Below are positions 21,640-34,649 of a DNA stretch of 64,000 bases, piece after piece. Source of the stretch: Cranoglanis bouderius (taxonomy: Eukaryota; Chordata; Actinopteri; Siluriformes; Cranoglanididae); assembly GCA_023630585.1 (NCBI GenBank), contig CM042547.1:3328950-3392949 (forward strand), in the 5' to 3' direction. Position 1 is the first letter of the stretch; every line of letters begins with the position of its first letter. Below the pieces are notes generated by a model. That model made no database searches and was not told the origin of the DNA. It saw only the letters and a list, made by a program, of their open reading frames with translations. The position numbers and the translations under genes were made by a program.

Positions 21640-23217
21640 TAATACAGTGCCCTGTATATTGGCACCCTTGGTAAATATAAGCAAAGAAGGCTGTGAAAAA
21701 TTGTCTTTATTGTTTAACCTTTTGATCTTTTGTTACAAAAAAATTCACAAAAATACTCTGCTCTCATGGATATCAAACAATTGCAAACACAACACAGGTT
21801 ATATATATATTAAAAAAAAAACAAAAAAAAAACCTTTGTTAAATATAGGTGTGCAACAATTATTGGCACCCTTTTAGTCAATACTTTGTGCTACCTCCCT
21901 TTGCCAAGATAACAGCTCTGAGTCTTCTCCTATAATGCCTGATGAGGTTGGAGAATACATGGCAAGGGATCGGAGATCATTCCTCCATACAGAATCTCTC
22001 CAGATCCTTCACATTTCGAGGTCCATGCTGGTGGACTCTCCTCTTCAGTTCACCCCACAGGTTTTCTATGGGTTTCAAGTCAGGGGACTGGGATGGCCAT
22101 GGCAGGACTTTGATTTTGTGGTCAGTAAACCATTTTTGTGTTGATTTTGATGTATGTTTTGGATCATTGTCCTGCTGGAAGATCCAACCGCAGCCCATTT
22201 TAAGTTTTCTGGCAGAGGCAGTCAGGTTTTCATTTAATATCTGTTGATATTTGATGGAGTCCATGATGTCATGTATCCTAACAAAATGTCCAGGTCCTCT
22301 GGCAGAAAAACAGCTCAAAACATTAAAGAGCCACCACCATATTTAACCGTGGGCATGAGGTACTTTTCCATATAGCTACCTCTCTGTGTGTGCCATAACC
22401 ACCTCTGGTGTTTATTGCCAAAAAGCTCTATTTTGGTTTCATCTGACCATAGAACCCGATCCCATTTGAAGTTCCAGTAGTGTCTGGCAAGACACTGGAT
22501 GAGAGTAGAGGCTTTTTTTCTTGAAACCCTTCCAAACAACTTGTGGTGATGTAGGTGACTTCAGATTGTAGTTTTGGAGACTTTCTGACCCCAAGATGCA
22601 ACTAACTTCTGCAAATCTCCAGCTGTGATCCTTGGAGATTTTTTGGCCACTCGAACCATCCTCTTCATAGTGCGTTAAGACAATATAAACACACGTCCAA
22701 TTCCAGGTTGATTAATAACATTTCCAGTTGACTGGAACTTCTTAATTATTGCCCTGATGGTGGAAATGGGCATTTTCAATGCTTGTGCTATTTTCTTATA
22801 GCCACTTCCCATTTTGTGAAGCTCAACAACCTTTTGCCGCACATCACAGCTATATTCCTTGGTCTTATCCATTGTTATGAATGACTAAGGGAATTTGGCT
22901 TATGTGTTACCTCATATTTATACCCCTGTGAAACGGGAATTCATGGTTGAACAATTTCCTGTTCCTAGTCACTCAGGTGTACTAAATTTTTTTTTAAATA
23001 TCAATGGAAATATACTTCAAATATATTTTTCTCACATGAATTCATAGGAGTGCCAATAATTGTTGCACACCAATATTTAACAAAGATATATAAACCTGTG
23101 TTGTGTTTGCAATTGTTTGAACAAAGGATCAAAAGGTTAAACAATAAAGACAATTTTTCACAGCCTTCTTTGCTCATATTTACCAAGGGTGCCAATATTA
23201 GTGGAGGGCACTGTATA
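21640..23217 (-). mobile_element. Near full-length Tc1-like transposon with about 200-bp TIRs
   Basis: Outer ends tacagtgccctgtatattgg and gtggagggcactgtata. Inverted arms of roughly 200 bp occupy 21640-21875 and 23040-23217, each with inner and outer repeats (gcacccttggtaaatat and gtgcaacaattattggca), the IR/DR layout of Sleeping Beauty-type elements. The transposase reads right to left between them. Confidence 0.85.
21977..22872 (-). pseudogene. Broken Tc1 transposase
   Basis: Starts MDKTKEYSCDVRQKVVELHK (22872) with a paired-type helix-turn-helix (KKIAQALKMPISTIRAIIKK). The frame breaks after about 65 codons, resumes at 22539-22315 (FKWDRVLWSDETKIELFG, the first catalytic Asp region) and again at 22318-21977 (FQQDNDPKHTSK, then SPDLKPIENLWGELKRRVH, with the final Glu). 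All three acidic positions survive but at least two frame disruptions exist, so no active protein is made. Confidence 0.85.
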
Positions 23218-23347
23218 TACTGTATGTATGTAGTCAAATGCATCTAGTATTTCTTCTTATTTCCGATTATATCCTTAAGAGATAATAAATGTATATTCAG
23301 TTAACTGCCAGAGTGGGAAAAGAATCTTTAATGTGGCATAATCAAGT

Positions 23348-23348
<1 letters not shown>

Positions 23349-23430
<82 letters not shown>
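23349..23430. repeat. (TA)n microsatellite
   Basis: About 40 uninterrupted AT dinucleotides. Such tracts extrude cruciforms and are unstable in length. Confidence 0.95.
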
Positions 23431-23434
<4 letters not shown>

Positions 23435-24254
23435 TTCCACTGCTATAAATCGCTGCTCATGTAGGTGGTGGCTTGCATGTCTATGTTTTATACACGTGTA
23501 ATATTGAGAAATAATTACCAGGCATATTAAATGCACAAAATCAGTTAAAACTCCACCATCGTAGAAGTTATGTCCACTACAAAGTTTAGAAATGAAAATC
23601 TCATTGGATTAACAATCAAATCACAGTGACACAGCATGTTTATTATAATCTGGCAGTCAGTAAAGATGTGTACATTACATGTGACATTTACTAAACCAGT
23701 GAATGAAATTACAAAAATGAACAGAGCCATATCTGGTGTAAAATGGGCTTCACCTACAAACCCGCTGTACCTGATTTGCATCCAGTGTCATTTAAGATTT
23801 TTAATGGAGTTGTCCTGAATGTTACTGAACATTTATCTCTCATGTCCCATGAGCTTCTTATCTGACTGCCCACTCCCATCTGCATGAAGAGTAAAAGCTG
23901 GTCTCTCCCGAGATGTTTTTTAATCCCTAAGCACACCACTAATTTCCTGCTGCTTTCTGCTTCAAAACACTGCCAGGCATGGCTTCAATTTTTCACTTTT
24001 TTCTTACCGACTTAATGTTGCGTTCTTTGCATCCCTCACCATCTTCCTTACCGCGTGTAGGGCCAGCTTGCTCATGGCCTTTTCGGGCTTAATGCTATTT
24101 CGAATCGCTTTTGTATTTTCATTTGCTATAGACCCCTTTTGTTTGAAAACAAAAAGAGATGTGCGTGCAACCTGGGTACAAAAAGACCCTAGCAAATCTA
24201 TCAAGGGTTTTATTTAGGAATAGCTAAAATGCTAAAGTCACACTTTCAAATGGC

Positions 24255-24488
24255 GTAAGTCTAGATGATCCGTATGGGTTGGTGTCCTGTCAGTGGCTAA
24301 ATGAAGTTAAGCGGCGGACTAACCTGCAATCTCACAGACCTCGGAGCGTTTATACTCAAGAGGAATTGAAGACATACAATTTTATTTATGCTTATAACTT
24401 TGTTCGTGGGCATATTCAAGACATAATGTTTTACGATTATAACATCAAGGACGTCGTCGCACTGAATGCCGTGGTGCTGCCCAAACAG
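24255..24488 (+). pseudogene. Fragment resembling a YqaJ/SWIM-type transposon-associated exon
   Basis: The open frame reads SLDDPYGLVSCQWLNEVKRR, then PRSVYTQEELKTYNF and later VVLPKQ, ending at a donor-like AAACAG|GTGTCA. Fish genes with a SWIM zinc finger and a YqaJ-type nuclease have a first exon of this pattern (DPY..., YT.e.Lk.ykslday.., vlpsQ). I recognise only that pattern, from memory. No continuation exon was found, so it looks like an isolated fragment in CRACD intron 1. Confidence 0.35.
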
Positions 24489-24989
24489 GTGTCATAAACC
24501 CATTTGCTAGCTGTACAAAGTTAGCTAGCGAAACGTGTTCATTAAAGGCAACTCCTCAGTAAGAACATGACCTAGATATCTAGTGTTAGATACTTATAGC
24601 TGGTTTCTTGATGTAGATTTTAGTTGAGCTACGTAGGTTTGTTAAAGCAATATAAATTAGACATGTTAGCTAACAAGCAAGCTAAGCATGTTAAATTCTT
24701 AGTTAGCAAACCAACGTCACTGATGATGAGCTCCTCGGACCAATTATCCTTTTAAATTGCCTGTAACTACAACCGTCTTCTGCTGGCTTGAAAAGGTGTC
24801 TGATTCGATAATGTCAGAGTGACATGTATCACATGAGGGGTCTATTACATGCAAGTCTTACTATTTATTTTAAAGTCCCCATGAAATCAAAAATAAAGTT
24901 TTGTGACTTTTAGTATGAATATGTCAGCCTTAAGGTTATCTATAAGCTAATGTGCTCCAAAACAATGACAAAATTCGCATTTGGAGGAT

Positions 24990-25444
24990 ACAGTTCTGTG
25001 CAAAAGTTTTAGGCACCCTATTTTTTTTAGCACAAACTTTGTTATAGATTTTATGACTTCTACATTATCAAGTGCAAAAAACATTTTAGATTCCCAAACA
25101 TTAGTTTTCCAGCACAGAATGTCATTAACGAAAGCAGCATATTATGTAAGAGACACTTTTCAGACAATAAACACAATGAAGGCTGCTGGGATTTTCTGCA
25201 AAAATAAGAAGCGAGTGCGAAAGTCAAAGTCTCCAGAAGAACTGTGTCTGGTTCTGCAAGATGCTCAATAAAACTTACCAGCTCATTTCCTTATAAAACT
25301 GAACTAATTGTACCAGAGACTACTATTTTTATTTTAACGGTATTTTTAAAATAAAATGTAGAGACATTTAATTTCAGTATTTTGAAGGCATCTTTGCTCT
25401 ACAGCATTTCTTTACATGTGCCTAAAACTTTTGCACAGTACTGT
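24990..25444. mobile_element. MITE, tgtgcaaaagttttaggcac family, copy 1
   Basis: TIRs cagttctgtgcaaaagtttt and aaaacttttgcacagtactg flanked by TA. Palindromic, Tc1-derived. It sits inside an older repeat whose edges show near 24870 (aaagtccccatgaaatc) and 25760. Confidence 0.8.
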
Positions 25445-26783
25445 ATATGCATTCAAAATTTACAGTCTCTCTCTACCACCGATACGGATCAACAATTTTG
25501 ACGACATCATTCCGCACTTCAGCCTCTCATCAGATTTTCTGTCCAATCAAATGCTCACTAGAGTTTGAAGTGTCCCACCCTAAACAGTTGTAGGTTTCCT
25601 GGCTGTGAGGTAAGCTAAGCGCTAATGGCTGTTTAAAAAGGCCACTCGATATGTTCCGCTCTGACTTCCTGTTTCAGTGAAAATTACGTCAACACATCGA
25701 ATAATACGGCACGTTTCAAGGCACTTCACAGGGAGTATTGTTTTGGGATGTCCATGGCGTGATTCTTTTTTATGCTATTATTTAAAAAGGTAGTTCTTAT
25801 AGTTAGAAGAAAGTAGTTTCTCCTTATTTGAATAATTGAGTGTCAGTTTATAAAGTTATTTTTGCCCGTTCTTTTGACGGGTGCCATTTGTTTTCTGGGG
25901 TAGTTTTGGGATGTGTTCAGGATTAACTAAAGAACGTACATTGTTAGTTCTGAAATATTTCACTTTGTACTGTAAAATAAGGCATGTGTGTGACAGACCT
26001 GGCATTCCACATAGTCTCAGTGCTTAGACCTCAGTGCACACAAGACCTGTGTCTGAATTCCAGCAGATTTGGACCACGAAATAGGTCTCATGTGTGATCT
26101 GCTTTACCCACAATTCCTGTCTTATCTCTGAAGCACTGAAACCCTTTATGGGCAGGCGTAGTAAAACGCTGAGTTGTCACGATATTGCTTAATGCCGTTG
26201 TAGTTCTCAGACAGAATTAACACACTAATTCCTGTGCTATGATAGACTGTGCTGTATGTCAGTGGGTTTACGGTGCTGGTCTGTGTTCCTTAGTGTCGTC
26301 AGATTGCTTTCAGGTTTCTACAACATGCCTGTGGGACGCAGCATTATGAAACATGCCAGCCTGCTGCCGAAGACGGCATCAATACACACTTTGAAGTGCA
26401 GTGTACCCAAGCAACACATACGATTCCTACACGACTCTGCCTCAGAGATTACGACTGGGGCATCACAGAGAGACTGATTCAAGAAGGGAAACGCATTTTA
26501 GCCCACACACGAGCATTTTGCTAACTATACTGTATGTCCTGTCCTCGTATATAACCACATGTTTAAGCCAGGGTTATGGATAATTAAGAATGAACTGATT
26601 TTTGAAAATTTAAATGTCAGATTGTACCCAATGTTACTGTTCATGAGCAAACAACACAGAACCCAGTTAACTCAAATACTTTGACTGAAGCTCAGGGTAC
26701 GCCCAGATATTTAGTGCTATAACACAGAACATTGGTGTGGTGTACCACAAGTTTATGCACGTGGACATGGCCGGGAACACACA

Positions 26784-26784
<1 letters not shown>

Positions 26785-26848
<64 letters not shown>
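26785..26848. repeat. (CA)n microsatellite
   Basis: About 30 CA units with slight irregularity at the ends. Confidence 0.9.
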
Positions 26849-26849
<1 letters not shown>

Positions 26850-27268
26850 TACCGTTTATTCCTCGTAACATACTTTTATTGACTTGTGTTAGCGTTATTG
26901 TAGATCAATAAATACAGTGAACAACTAAAACTGACCATAAACCTAACCTCAGTAACCCAGAGGAAAATTTCAATTTTCAAATATAAACTCTAAAACAGCA
27001 CTTTTCTTTGTAAGGACCATCTAAAAATGTCACATATTCCTATGAATAGGGTAACATTTGGTCCCTACAAAGGGATACATGAATAAAACAAAATAAACTA
27101 CACAAACGTATTACTGCTAAGGTAATAAATAATCAAGGTTAGTGTGATTTTTTTTCCCTTTACATGACCAAGAATAAAATTTACTCCCTACTGACTTTCA
27201 CAAAAGCAAACTTTTCATTTGATATGCTTGTTTAAATGTAACACGTTCCAATTGCTGCTTAATATATA

Positions 27269-27785
27269 CACGATATGGCCAAAAGTTTGTGGACCCCTGA
27301 CCATCACACCCATATGTGCTTCTTCCCCAAACTGTTGCCACAAAGTTGGAGTAAACAATTGTACAGAATGCCTTTATAAGCTGTAGCATTAAAATTTCCC
27401 TTCACTGGAACTAAGAGGCCCAAACCTGTTCCAGCATGATTATGCTCTTGTGCACAAAGCGAGCTCCATGAAGACATGATGTGCCAAGGTTGGAGTAGAA
27501 GAACTCGAGTGTCCTGCACAGAGCCCTGACCTCAACCCTCAACGCCTTTGGAATTAACTGGAACACCGAACCCCTCACTTCTCAACATCAGTACCTGACC
27601 TCACTAATGCTCTTGTAGCTGAATGAACACAAATCCCCACATCCACGCTCCAAAATCTAGTGGAGAGACTTCCCAGAAGAGTGGAGCTTATTATAACAGC
27701 AAAGGGGGAATAACAGCTGGAACGGCATGATCAAAAAGCACATATGAATGTTATGGTCGGATGTCCATGTACTTTTGGCTGTATG
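27269..27785 (+). mobile_element. Short non-autonomous Tc1-like element, copy 2
   Basis: Starts gatatggccaaaagtttgtg and ends near acttttggctgtatggtg. The plus strand carries the same reduced transposase piece (ctggaactaagaggcccaaa onward to the ctcgagtgtcctgcacagag block), opposite in orientation to copy 1. Confidence 0.75.
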
Positions 27786-28266
27786 GTGTACATCTCAGTA
27801 AGAGAGCCCTGCCTACAATTCACAGCTTTAGGGAGATTGATTACAAACTTGAGACACCTAGTTAGCAATATATCAATAGACTCTTTAAAACAATACTACA
27901 AATCAACAATACTAAATTAAACAAGGAAAAATTTAGCAGACCAAAGAAAATAGTACACAAGAGCCAGAATCCTACCTTTACCAGCAGAGAATAATTCTGT
28001 TCTCTCGCATATAACAACAAATCAGTGTCCGTGAGCCGAGGATACAGTCTGGCTGTCAGTAGGATATGTTTTTACTACACATCTTGCTAGATATTCTTTC
28101 AGAATCAGGAATACGAAAGGATGTGAAAAGATGGACAAAATACAGTACTGTACAGCACAGAAACTGTTATATAACTCCAATGCTAGCACATGCAACCCAC
28201 ATCGTGTCCAAAGGCTTTTTGCTAACACAATACTCCATCACCAAGTACTCATTCATTTTACTTACA

Positions 28267-28765
28267 GTAGTCAATCAGATTCGAGCGTGGTTGAATGCTC
28301 GAATCTGATTGGTCAGAAGGTGTGCATTATTTTTGTATAACAGCACGGCTCGGGCAGTAGTTCCAGCTGTAACATGAATGATAGGTTTATATTAATGTGC
28401 TTGTTCAGTCAATGTTTCCCAGCACAGGAAAGTCTTCAGGACAGAGGAATTTACGCTTTCTGGTGAGGGAACGCAGCTATATTATAGATGATAACAGGAA
28501 CTAACTTGTCTTTCGGACGTTCCACAACGTTAAATCTAACTATAAACCATTAAAATATGCGATGTATTATTCATCAATAAATTAAACATTGTAATCGTTG
28601 TTAAATCACTGTGGTATAAGCAGAATAACACACTCCAGACTATGCGGTTATACAATAATAATGTACTTCGGGGTGGGGATAGCACTCCGCTGCACGTTGT
28701 ACCATATCACACCCCCCTGATGTGCATTATTTTCATATAACAGCATGGTCTGCCGTGTGTTATTC
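28267..28765. mobile_element. MITE-like repeat of the ctgattggtcagaagg family
   Basis: Begins with a perfect 14-bp inverted repeat (aatcagattcgagc at 28273-28286 and gctcgaatctgatt at 28297-28310), then ggtcagaaggtgtgcattat. The other end repeats gtgcattattttcatataac. Related ends are at 52662-53114 and 33100-33150. Confidence 0.5.
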
Positions 28766-29030
28766 CTTACTTAGCCAACACTTTTCAGCCTAGTTCGTTG
28801 ATTGGCTAGCTCACAGAGTTAATATACAGAGAAAACACGCTTCCGCAATTATACATTTTGTGCCGTCATGAGTTACCAGTATGGCGTCCAAAACAGGAAA
28901 CAGTAACCTTTGCCAGTATACGTAGAATAGACAGCTGGAAGTGTACACACCACGTAAAAACTGTATACACATATATTGTTTTGGGTCTGTGTGACTATGT
29001 ACATTATAACAGCTTCAAACTAGCATTTAT

Positions 29031-29456
29031 CAGTCCCTCCAGGGTTTTGTGATTTTTGTGATCACAGAAATTAACGGAAAAAATAAGCAATATTCGGAGG
29101 AGTTTGCAAATTTTCTAAATTACCGCAGATTTTCCGCAAATTTGGGCCAAGAGGCGTCATGTGACGTCATCACAACGCGCATTCAGCCAAAGCCCCCTTC
29201 GAATCACGTGTGCCGACCATGAGTACAGCTAAACGGTCTCATTTACCAACAAACATCACTGTGAAACAGCGTGCAAAACTATTTTATGTAATTGGAATTT
29301 TGCCAATTCAAATAGTTTTTCTGCAAAAAAAAAAAAAGCACGAAAAACTCTGCAAGTTGCATCACAAATCTTTAGAAAAAAATAAGCCGCATCAAAATCA
29401 AGCATTTTTGGTTGCATCAATCACAAAAAAACTGCAAAATCCTGGACGGACTATTA
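29031..29456. mobile_element. MITE, cagtccctccagg family, inverted copy
   Basis: cagtccctccagggttttgt at the left and aaaatcctggacggactatt at the right. Contains tgacgtcatcacaacgcgca, the complement of the block in the 9.6- and 30.6-kb copies. Confidence 0.7.
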
Positions 29457-30419
29457 GTGGGAGCTAGTGCTGATTACTGGTCCACGAGCATTTGTTTACA
29501 ATGAGGGCGAGACGAGAGGGCAAGCACAGGAGAGTGCACTGAGGTTGGACACAGCGGCCAGGCTCCTGTGGTTCGGTTCTCCAAAATATAGTTCAACTGA
29601 ATAAATGAAGTCTGTGACTTGGGGAATTTGAGAGTGATCGATTGAAACATAATGAGCTCCGTGGCAGTGCCTGAGGTGTCATTTTAGGTGGAAATGGAGC
29701 TCCAAAGTCGGCTAAAACACTAAAGATCATGGCCTCTTTCTCAGGACCATAAAGGTTTGGGGCTGGTGTCATTTGAAAGCTACTGAAGAGCTCTTTTTTA
29801 ACGGTTATAACGTGGCACATGTCGGTCATTTTTGAGCGATATTGGGCTATCAGGCAATTAAGAAGTGCAGATGATTCCTGTTTGGTTACGGTGCAGGCTC
29901 TCGGCTCTCCGTGAAAGAGAGCGGTTCAGTGACTAGCTTGCTCTTTCTATCTTTTAACTCTATGGGCTAGCTAATTCATTTATGACAATGCTACACCTAA
30001 ACCTAAACCTAAACTTGACAGTAACCTGTAACCTCAGTAACTGATTTTGGCTGGTTTATTTATTTATTTATTTTAAATAAAACTTTTGTGTGTGTGGGTG
30101 TGTGTAAACATGTTATTCTCCCCATGAAGACCAGATAACTGTCCCGAGGTCACAAGGTCAAAATTATCCTGTGTTTCTATCTTCATGAGGACATTTGGTC
30201 CCCATAAAGAGATGAATACAGTCCCCCCCAACACGCACACTCGCACACACCCATATTTACAGTTTTTCAACAATTCTGGTCTTTGTGTGAGTCAGGCAGT
30301 TTAAAATGATCAATGCCCATCTGTTCCTCCTGCTTTGCTAAGCTGGCTGAGGAACAGAGTGCCATTCTGTTAGCAGAAACAGAGATGGCTGTAGAAACCA
30401 AACCATTCCACCTCAGTAT

Positions 30420-30421
<2 letters not shown>

Positions 30422-30475
<54 letters not shown>
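30422..30475. repeat. (CT)n microsatellite
   Basis: About 26 uninterrupted CT units. Confidence 0.95.
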
Positions 30476-30477
<2 letters not shown>

Positions 30478-30606
30478 ACGTTTCTATTCTGCTTTCTTCA
30501 CTATTCGGTCATGCTCATGAATATGCATGTACACATACTGCACATACTGAACATTATTTCCTTTTCATATTTTCTCACGCTTTCACTCGCTCAAGTATTT
30601 GTATAA

Positions 30607-31015
30607 TCAGTCCCTACAGGATTTCGCAGAGTTTTTTTTGTGATTGTTGTGGACAAAAATGCCTGATTTTGCTGCGGCTTTTTTTTTTCTTTCTTTCTAA
30701 ATTTGTGAAGCAAATTGTGGAGATTTTTGTGCTTTTTTTGTGGAAAACTACTTGAATTGGCGAAATTGCAGCTGCACAAAATAGTTTTGCACGTTCTTTC
30801 ACAGTGATGTTTGTTGGTAAATGAGACCTTTTAGCTGTACTCATGTTCAACGCACGTGAATCGAAGAGTGCTTTGGCTGAATGAGCGTCGTGTTGAAGTC
30901 ATGTGACGCATTTCGGCCAGAATCTGCGGAAAATCTGCGGCAATTTTGAACAATTGCAAGAAATTTTGCGTTAATTTCTGCGATCGCAAAATCGCTAAAT
31001 TCTGGAGGGACTGTA

Positions 31016-31016
<1 letters not shown>
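30607..31016. mobile_element. MITE, cagtccctccagg family, uninterrupted copy
   Basis: Ends cagtccctacaggatttcgc and taaattctggagggactgta. This copy gives the reference structure showing that the 9.6-kb copy is interrupted. Confidence 0.72.
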
Positions 31017-31048
<32 letters not shown>

Positions 31049-31080
31049 CATTATTATTATTATTATTATTATCATCATTA
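31017..31080. repeat. (TTA)n microsatellite
   Basis: Trinucleotide tract with two TCA interruptions, starting exactly at the end of the MITE. Confidence 0.9.
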
Positions 31081-31339
31081 CATTTCTCATGCTTTTTAAG
31101 GGTTCTTAGTCAAAACAATATTATTGTTGGCTTCAAATATAGCATATCCCATTCCTTAAAAACCTGTATATATTTGTACTGTAAATGTAAGTGCGTATAT
31201 GTGCTACGTATAAAGTGTAGTAAGAGATGCACGTGTGAGTTGACCAACACTCACACACTCACAAACACTCTTCAGGTCGCAAAATGACACCTGACTCCAG
31301 ATAATGCCCCAGTTACACAACAGCAGGGAGGTGGAATGG

Positions 31340-31370
31340 ACACACACACAAACGCACACACACACACACC

Positions 31371-31400
<30 letters not shown>
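31340..31400. repeat. (CA)n microsatellite, interrupted
   Basis: CA tract broken by cgca and ccca units. Confidence 0.85.
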
Positions 31401-31401
<1 letters not shown>

Positions 31402-31846
31402 TCACATACACAACTAACAGATGTCCTTTCACCAGGATAATTCGATAACAAGGTAAGCCTACATTTTTATACATTGCATCTGTATTAGAGCTTCCTTTGA
31501 AACATGTTAAAGCGTTCATCATTAAATGACTGTAGCATCGCCTGTTAGAGCACAATGCGCTTCTGTTCTCCGAGACAGCTATTATTTACCAGCCTTGCCA
31601 CTCTGAAATCCTCAAACAAGCCTGTGCTGCTGTTTTACTGTAGCATTCGAGATAAAAAATGACTACACACAAACACATCAGTGCTTTTACTGTATGCTTG
31701 CTGTACTGTAGTTGATAAATAACATATAAGTTGAATAACTGAATAACTGTTATAGAGGAGTGTGTAAATGTTATTTAAAATATTATTTTACACTGTGCAG
31801 TATCCTTGGGATAAGTCAGTTAATTAGTACTAGTTTATGATCTGTT

Positions 31847-31878
<32 letters not shown>

Positions 31879-32814
31879 TGCATGTACCATCATTATGTGT
31901 TTGGCTTTAAATGTATATGTATGTGTATGTGATCCTATAGGCCTTTTCTTAATGTTACTTCAGTGTTCTTCTATTTTCCTCATCATCCTCACCACCCTTC
32001 TAGCATCTTAGAATACCATAGGAAGTAGTAATGTGGAAATGACAAAAGTAGCTTATAGTATCTTTGTACATTCTTACAGATCTGTTACCAAACCTAGCTT
32101 ATAAATTCTAGTTCAACCCATCATCATCTTCCATACATTACCTAATGACTTTAATAGTGACTGTGGATGTATCACGTAAGGCTCATGGGCTTCTGTTTCC
32201 CAACATTCATTTTATATATACAGGTATCACACATAAACCTGATGACAGTCATATAGACAGGATTCACAGGCTGTGTTACATCTCTCTCCTAAGTGTCAAG
32301 GTGCAGCAACAGGTGATTAGAAAGCCACCTGCGGAAGACTGAGCCCATGTTCCCTAAGGTTTTCCTGCAGTGGTATGCGGCATTTTCCTCTTGCGCAGCT
32401 AAATTAGGTAAAGGTGCACTTCCACGCACCAAGCATTGCATCATTATGTACGCCTGCTTGCTACAGCATTGCACATACGCTGTAAAGCCGCTCCACTGCA
32501 GCTTGTGGCCGTAGCTTGCCATTAAGGCAGGACAGGATATTCAGAAATGTATTGCACTGTTTAAAAAAATTCCTGTAAAAAGTGGTCAGAAGAGTGGCCA
32601 TTCAATTACACTAATTTATCATGTGGAAAGAAAGTGTAAGTGAACCATTTAATACTACAGCAGTTAATTATTCAGGAAAATAAACATGTAAGGACTAAAA
32701 CACGATGGACCGTGCTGTTAAACGAAAAATAAATACACACTGAGGTGGTATGATATGGCCTGACTGTGATTACAATGTTTTATTTATTAATGAATGACAT
32801 CGCACTTTTAAAAA

Positions 32815-33150
32815 GTTTATAGTTACAGTAATTTTGCCAATTCGAGTAGTTTTCTGAAAAAAAAAAGACAAAAAACTCCACAAATTGCATCACAAATTTT
32901 GAAAAATGCTGCAGCAAAATAAAGCATTTTTGTATGGACTGTTAGATTATGTAGAGCATCCGTCAATCAAAGCCCCTGTGTATGAGCTGTTATATAGAAA
33001 CAATAATATGTTAGAAAGAGTGCATTAATATAAATATTAATATATATTTATAATTATATAATTAATATATATAACATGTTACAGCTCATGTCCCAACCAT
33101 GTGTTTATATAGAATTAATCCACAGTTTCTGACCAATCAGAATCCTGATT
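32815..33150. mobile_element. Truncated MITE ends (two families)
   Basis: 32815-32945 is a truncated cagtccctccagg-family end (caattcgagtagttttctg, aagcatttttgtatggact). 32950-33150 carries an AT-rich piece ending ctgaccaatcagaatcctga, the end of the ctgattggtcag family. Confidence 0.45.
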
Positions 33151-33557
33151 ATTATTATCAATTGTTGTCATTCTATCAATTATTATCGTAATAAAACCAC
33201 ACAAAATGCTATATCATGGTACCGTAATTACAATTACAATTACAATTACCGTCTTAACTGTCCTTTCATCACTATTATTTTGAAATCTTCCAGAATTACA
33301 GCAGATTTGAGAAGAGAAAATGCATTAATTCGCTTTATTGTGTTGCCCATAAATAAACAGTATTTGTTTAAAAGCACAAAGTGTTCCAGCACTATGGGCT
33401 TGGACTTATGAATAGATTGTAATTTGGAATAATAGATTGTAAATCAGGATTCGGAAAACAGAAATGTAACACAAAGTGAAATAAACTTGAAGTGATCATT
33501 ATAGCTGTTTTTTTTTAAAACATTGTACAAAAAAAAAAAAAAAAAAACACAGAGAAC

Positions 33558-33820
33558 CCTGCTGAAAAAAAAAAAAGAAATATAGAAACCCTCATAGAAT
33601 TTGTAATGGTTATAATGGGAATTGTTTTGGTTTTAATGGAAACTGTAATGGTCCCTGTGGGTCTCTACTGGTAATTTGTTGACTTCTATTGGTGGCATGA
33701 AATGTCTAGCAGATTCTATTAAGGACCAATAATGGTAATGATTTTAATGGTATTTGTAATGGTATTTGTAGTGGAAACCATTCGAATTTCTGTGATGGTT
33801 TCTATTGTTTTTTCAGCAGG
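33558..33820. mobile_element. MITE, ccctgctgaaaaaa family, clean copy
   Basis: TIRs ccctgctgaaaaaaa and tttttcagcaggg enclose aatggttataatgggaattg-type repeats. It serves as the reference for copies at 9885-10338 and 12758-13024. Confidence 0.75.
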
Positions 33821-34414
33821 GAATACTATTTGACGTTTAATAAATGATACACAGGGTTTTAGGATGAATACACTTGAGAAAACAAAAAAACATGCAAGAT
33901 GAAGAAACCAAGTAGTAAACACGATGAAACTACACACAAAGTGGAAATATGTACATAAGCATTAAGTATAAACAGGTAGGGATGGGAAAAAAGTCAATAA
34001 ATATTAAGAAAATAAAACAGAAACAAAGATAGAAGCACACAGAATCAGAACTCTGAGGAAGCGTGGAGGGCGTGTCACGGTGGATGTGCGCATTACGTAT
34101 CGGATTACACTGCTAAGGTTACTCTCCTCTCCAAGTCTGACAAATTCGCAATGAGCAAGAGAACTGCTGGCTTTTCAATAGACTGCTACTTGTTCGTTTT
34201 TCCTCAATGTTTCTCAACTTCATAAAGAAAATGCTTCTGTTGAATTATTTAATAAGTCTGTATTAGGACACCGAAGTCAAACTCATATTCACTGGTGTAA
34301 CTGAAGGTGTCTGAAGCACAATGATTTGGAAGAAGAGGACATAGATATCTGATAGTCGAGTTAGTTTGTCTAACTGTGTTCATTCCAACCGACACCAAAG
34401 GAATCAGCAAAGCC

Positions 34415-34452
<38 letters not shown>
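34415..34452. repeat. (AAT)n microsatellite
   Basis: Uninterrupted ATA/AAT trinucleotides. Confidence 0.9.
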
Positions 34453-34454
<2 letters not shown>

Positions 34455-34649
34455 ACTATCACACTCCAATATTTTTTGCTCCCTTAAAATCGAGCATCTG
34501 GCCACAAAGGACAAATTAACAACTAAACAATTTATTATCTGCATAAAATGTGATAAAGTGTATACCAACATGCCAAATTAGCTCAGACGGAGAGAGTTAC
34601 GACAATAGTACAAGCAAAACATAGTTGTTTTGACAAGTCACAAATTTAA

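Noticed and set aside
32289..32522. 77-codon minus-strand ORF in GC-richer DNA
   Set aside because: Possibly a conserved non-coding segment, but nothing in the sequence alone supports a gene.
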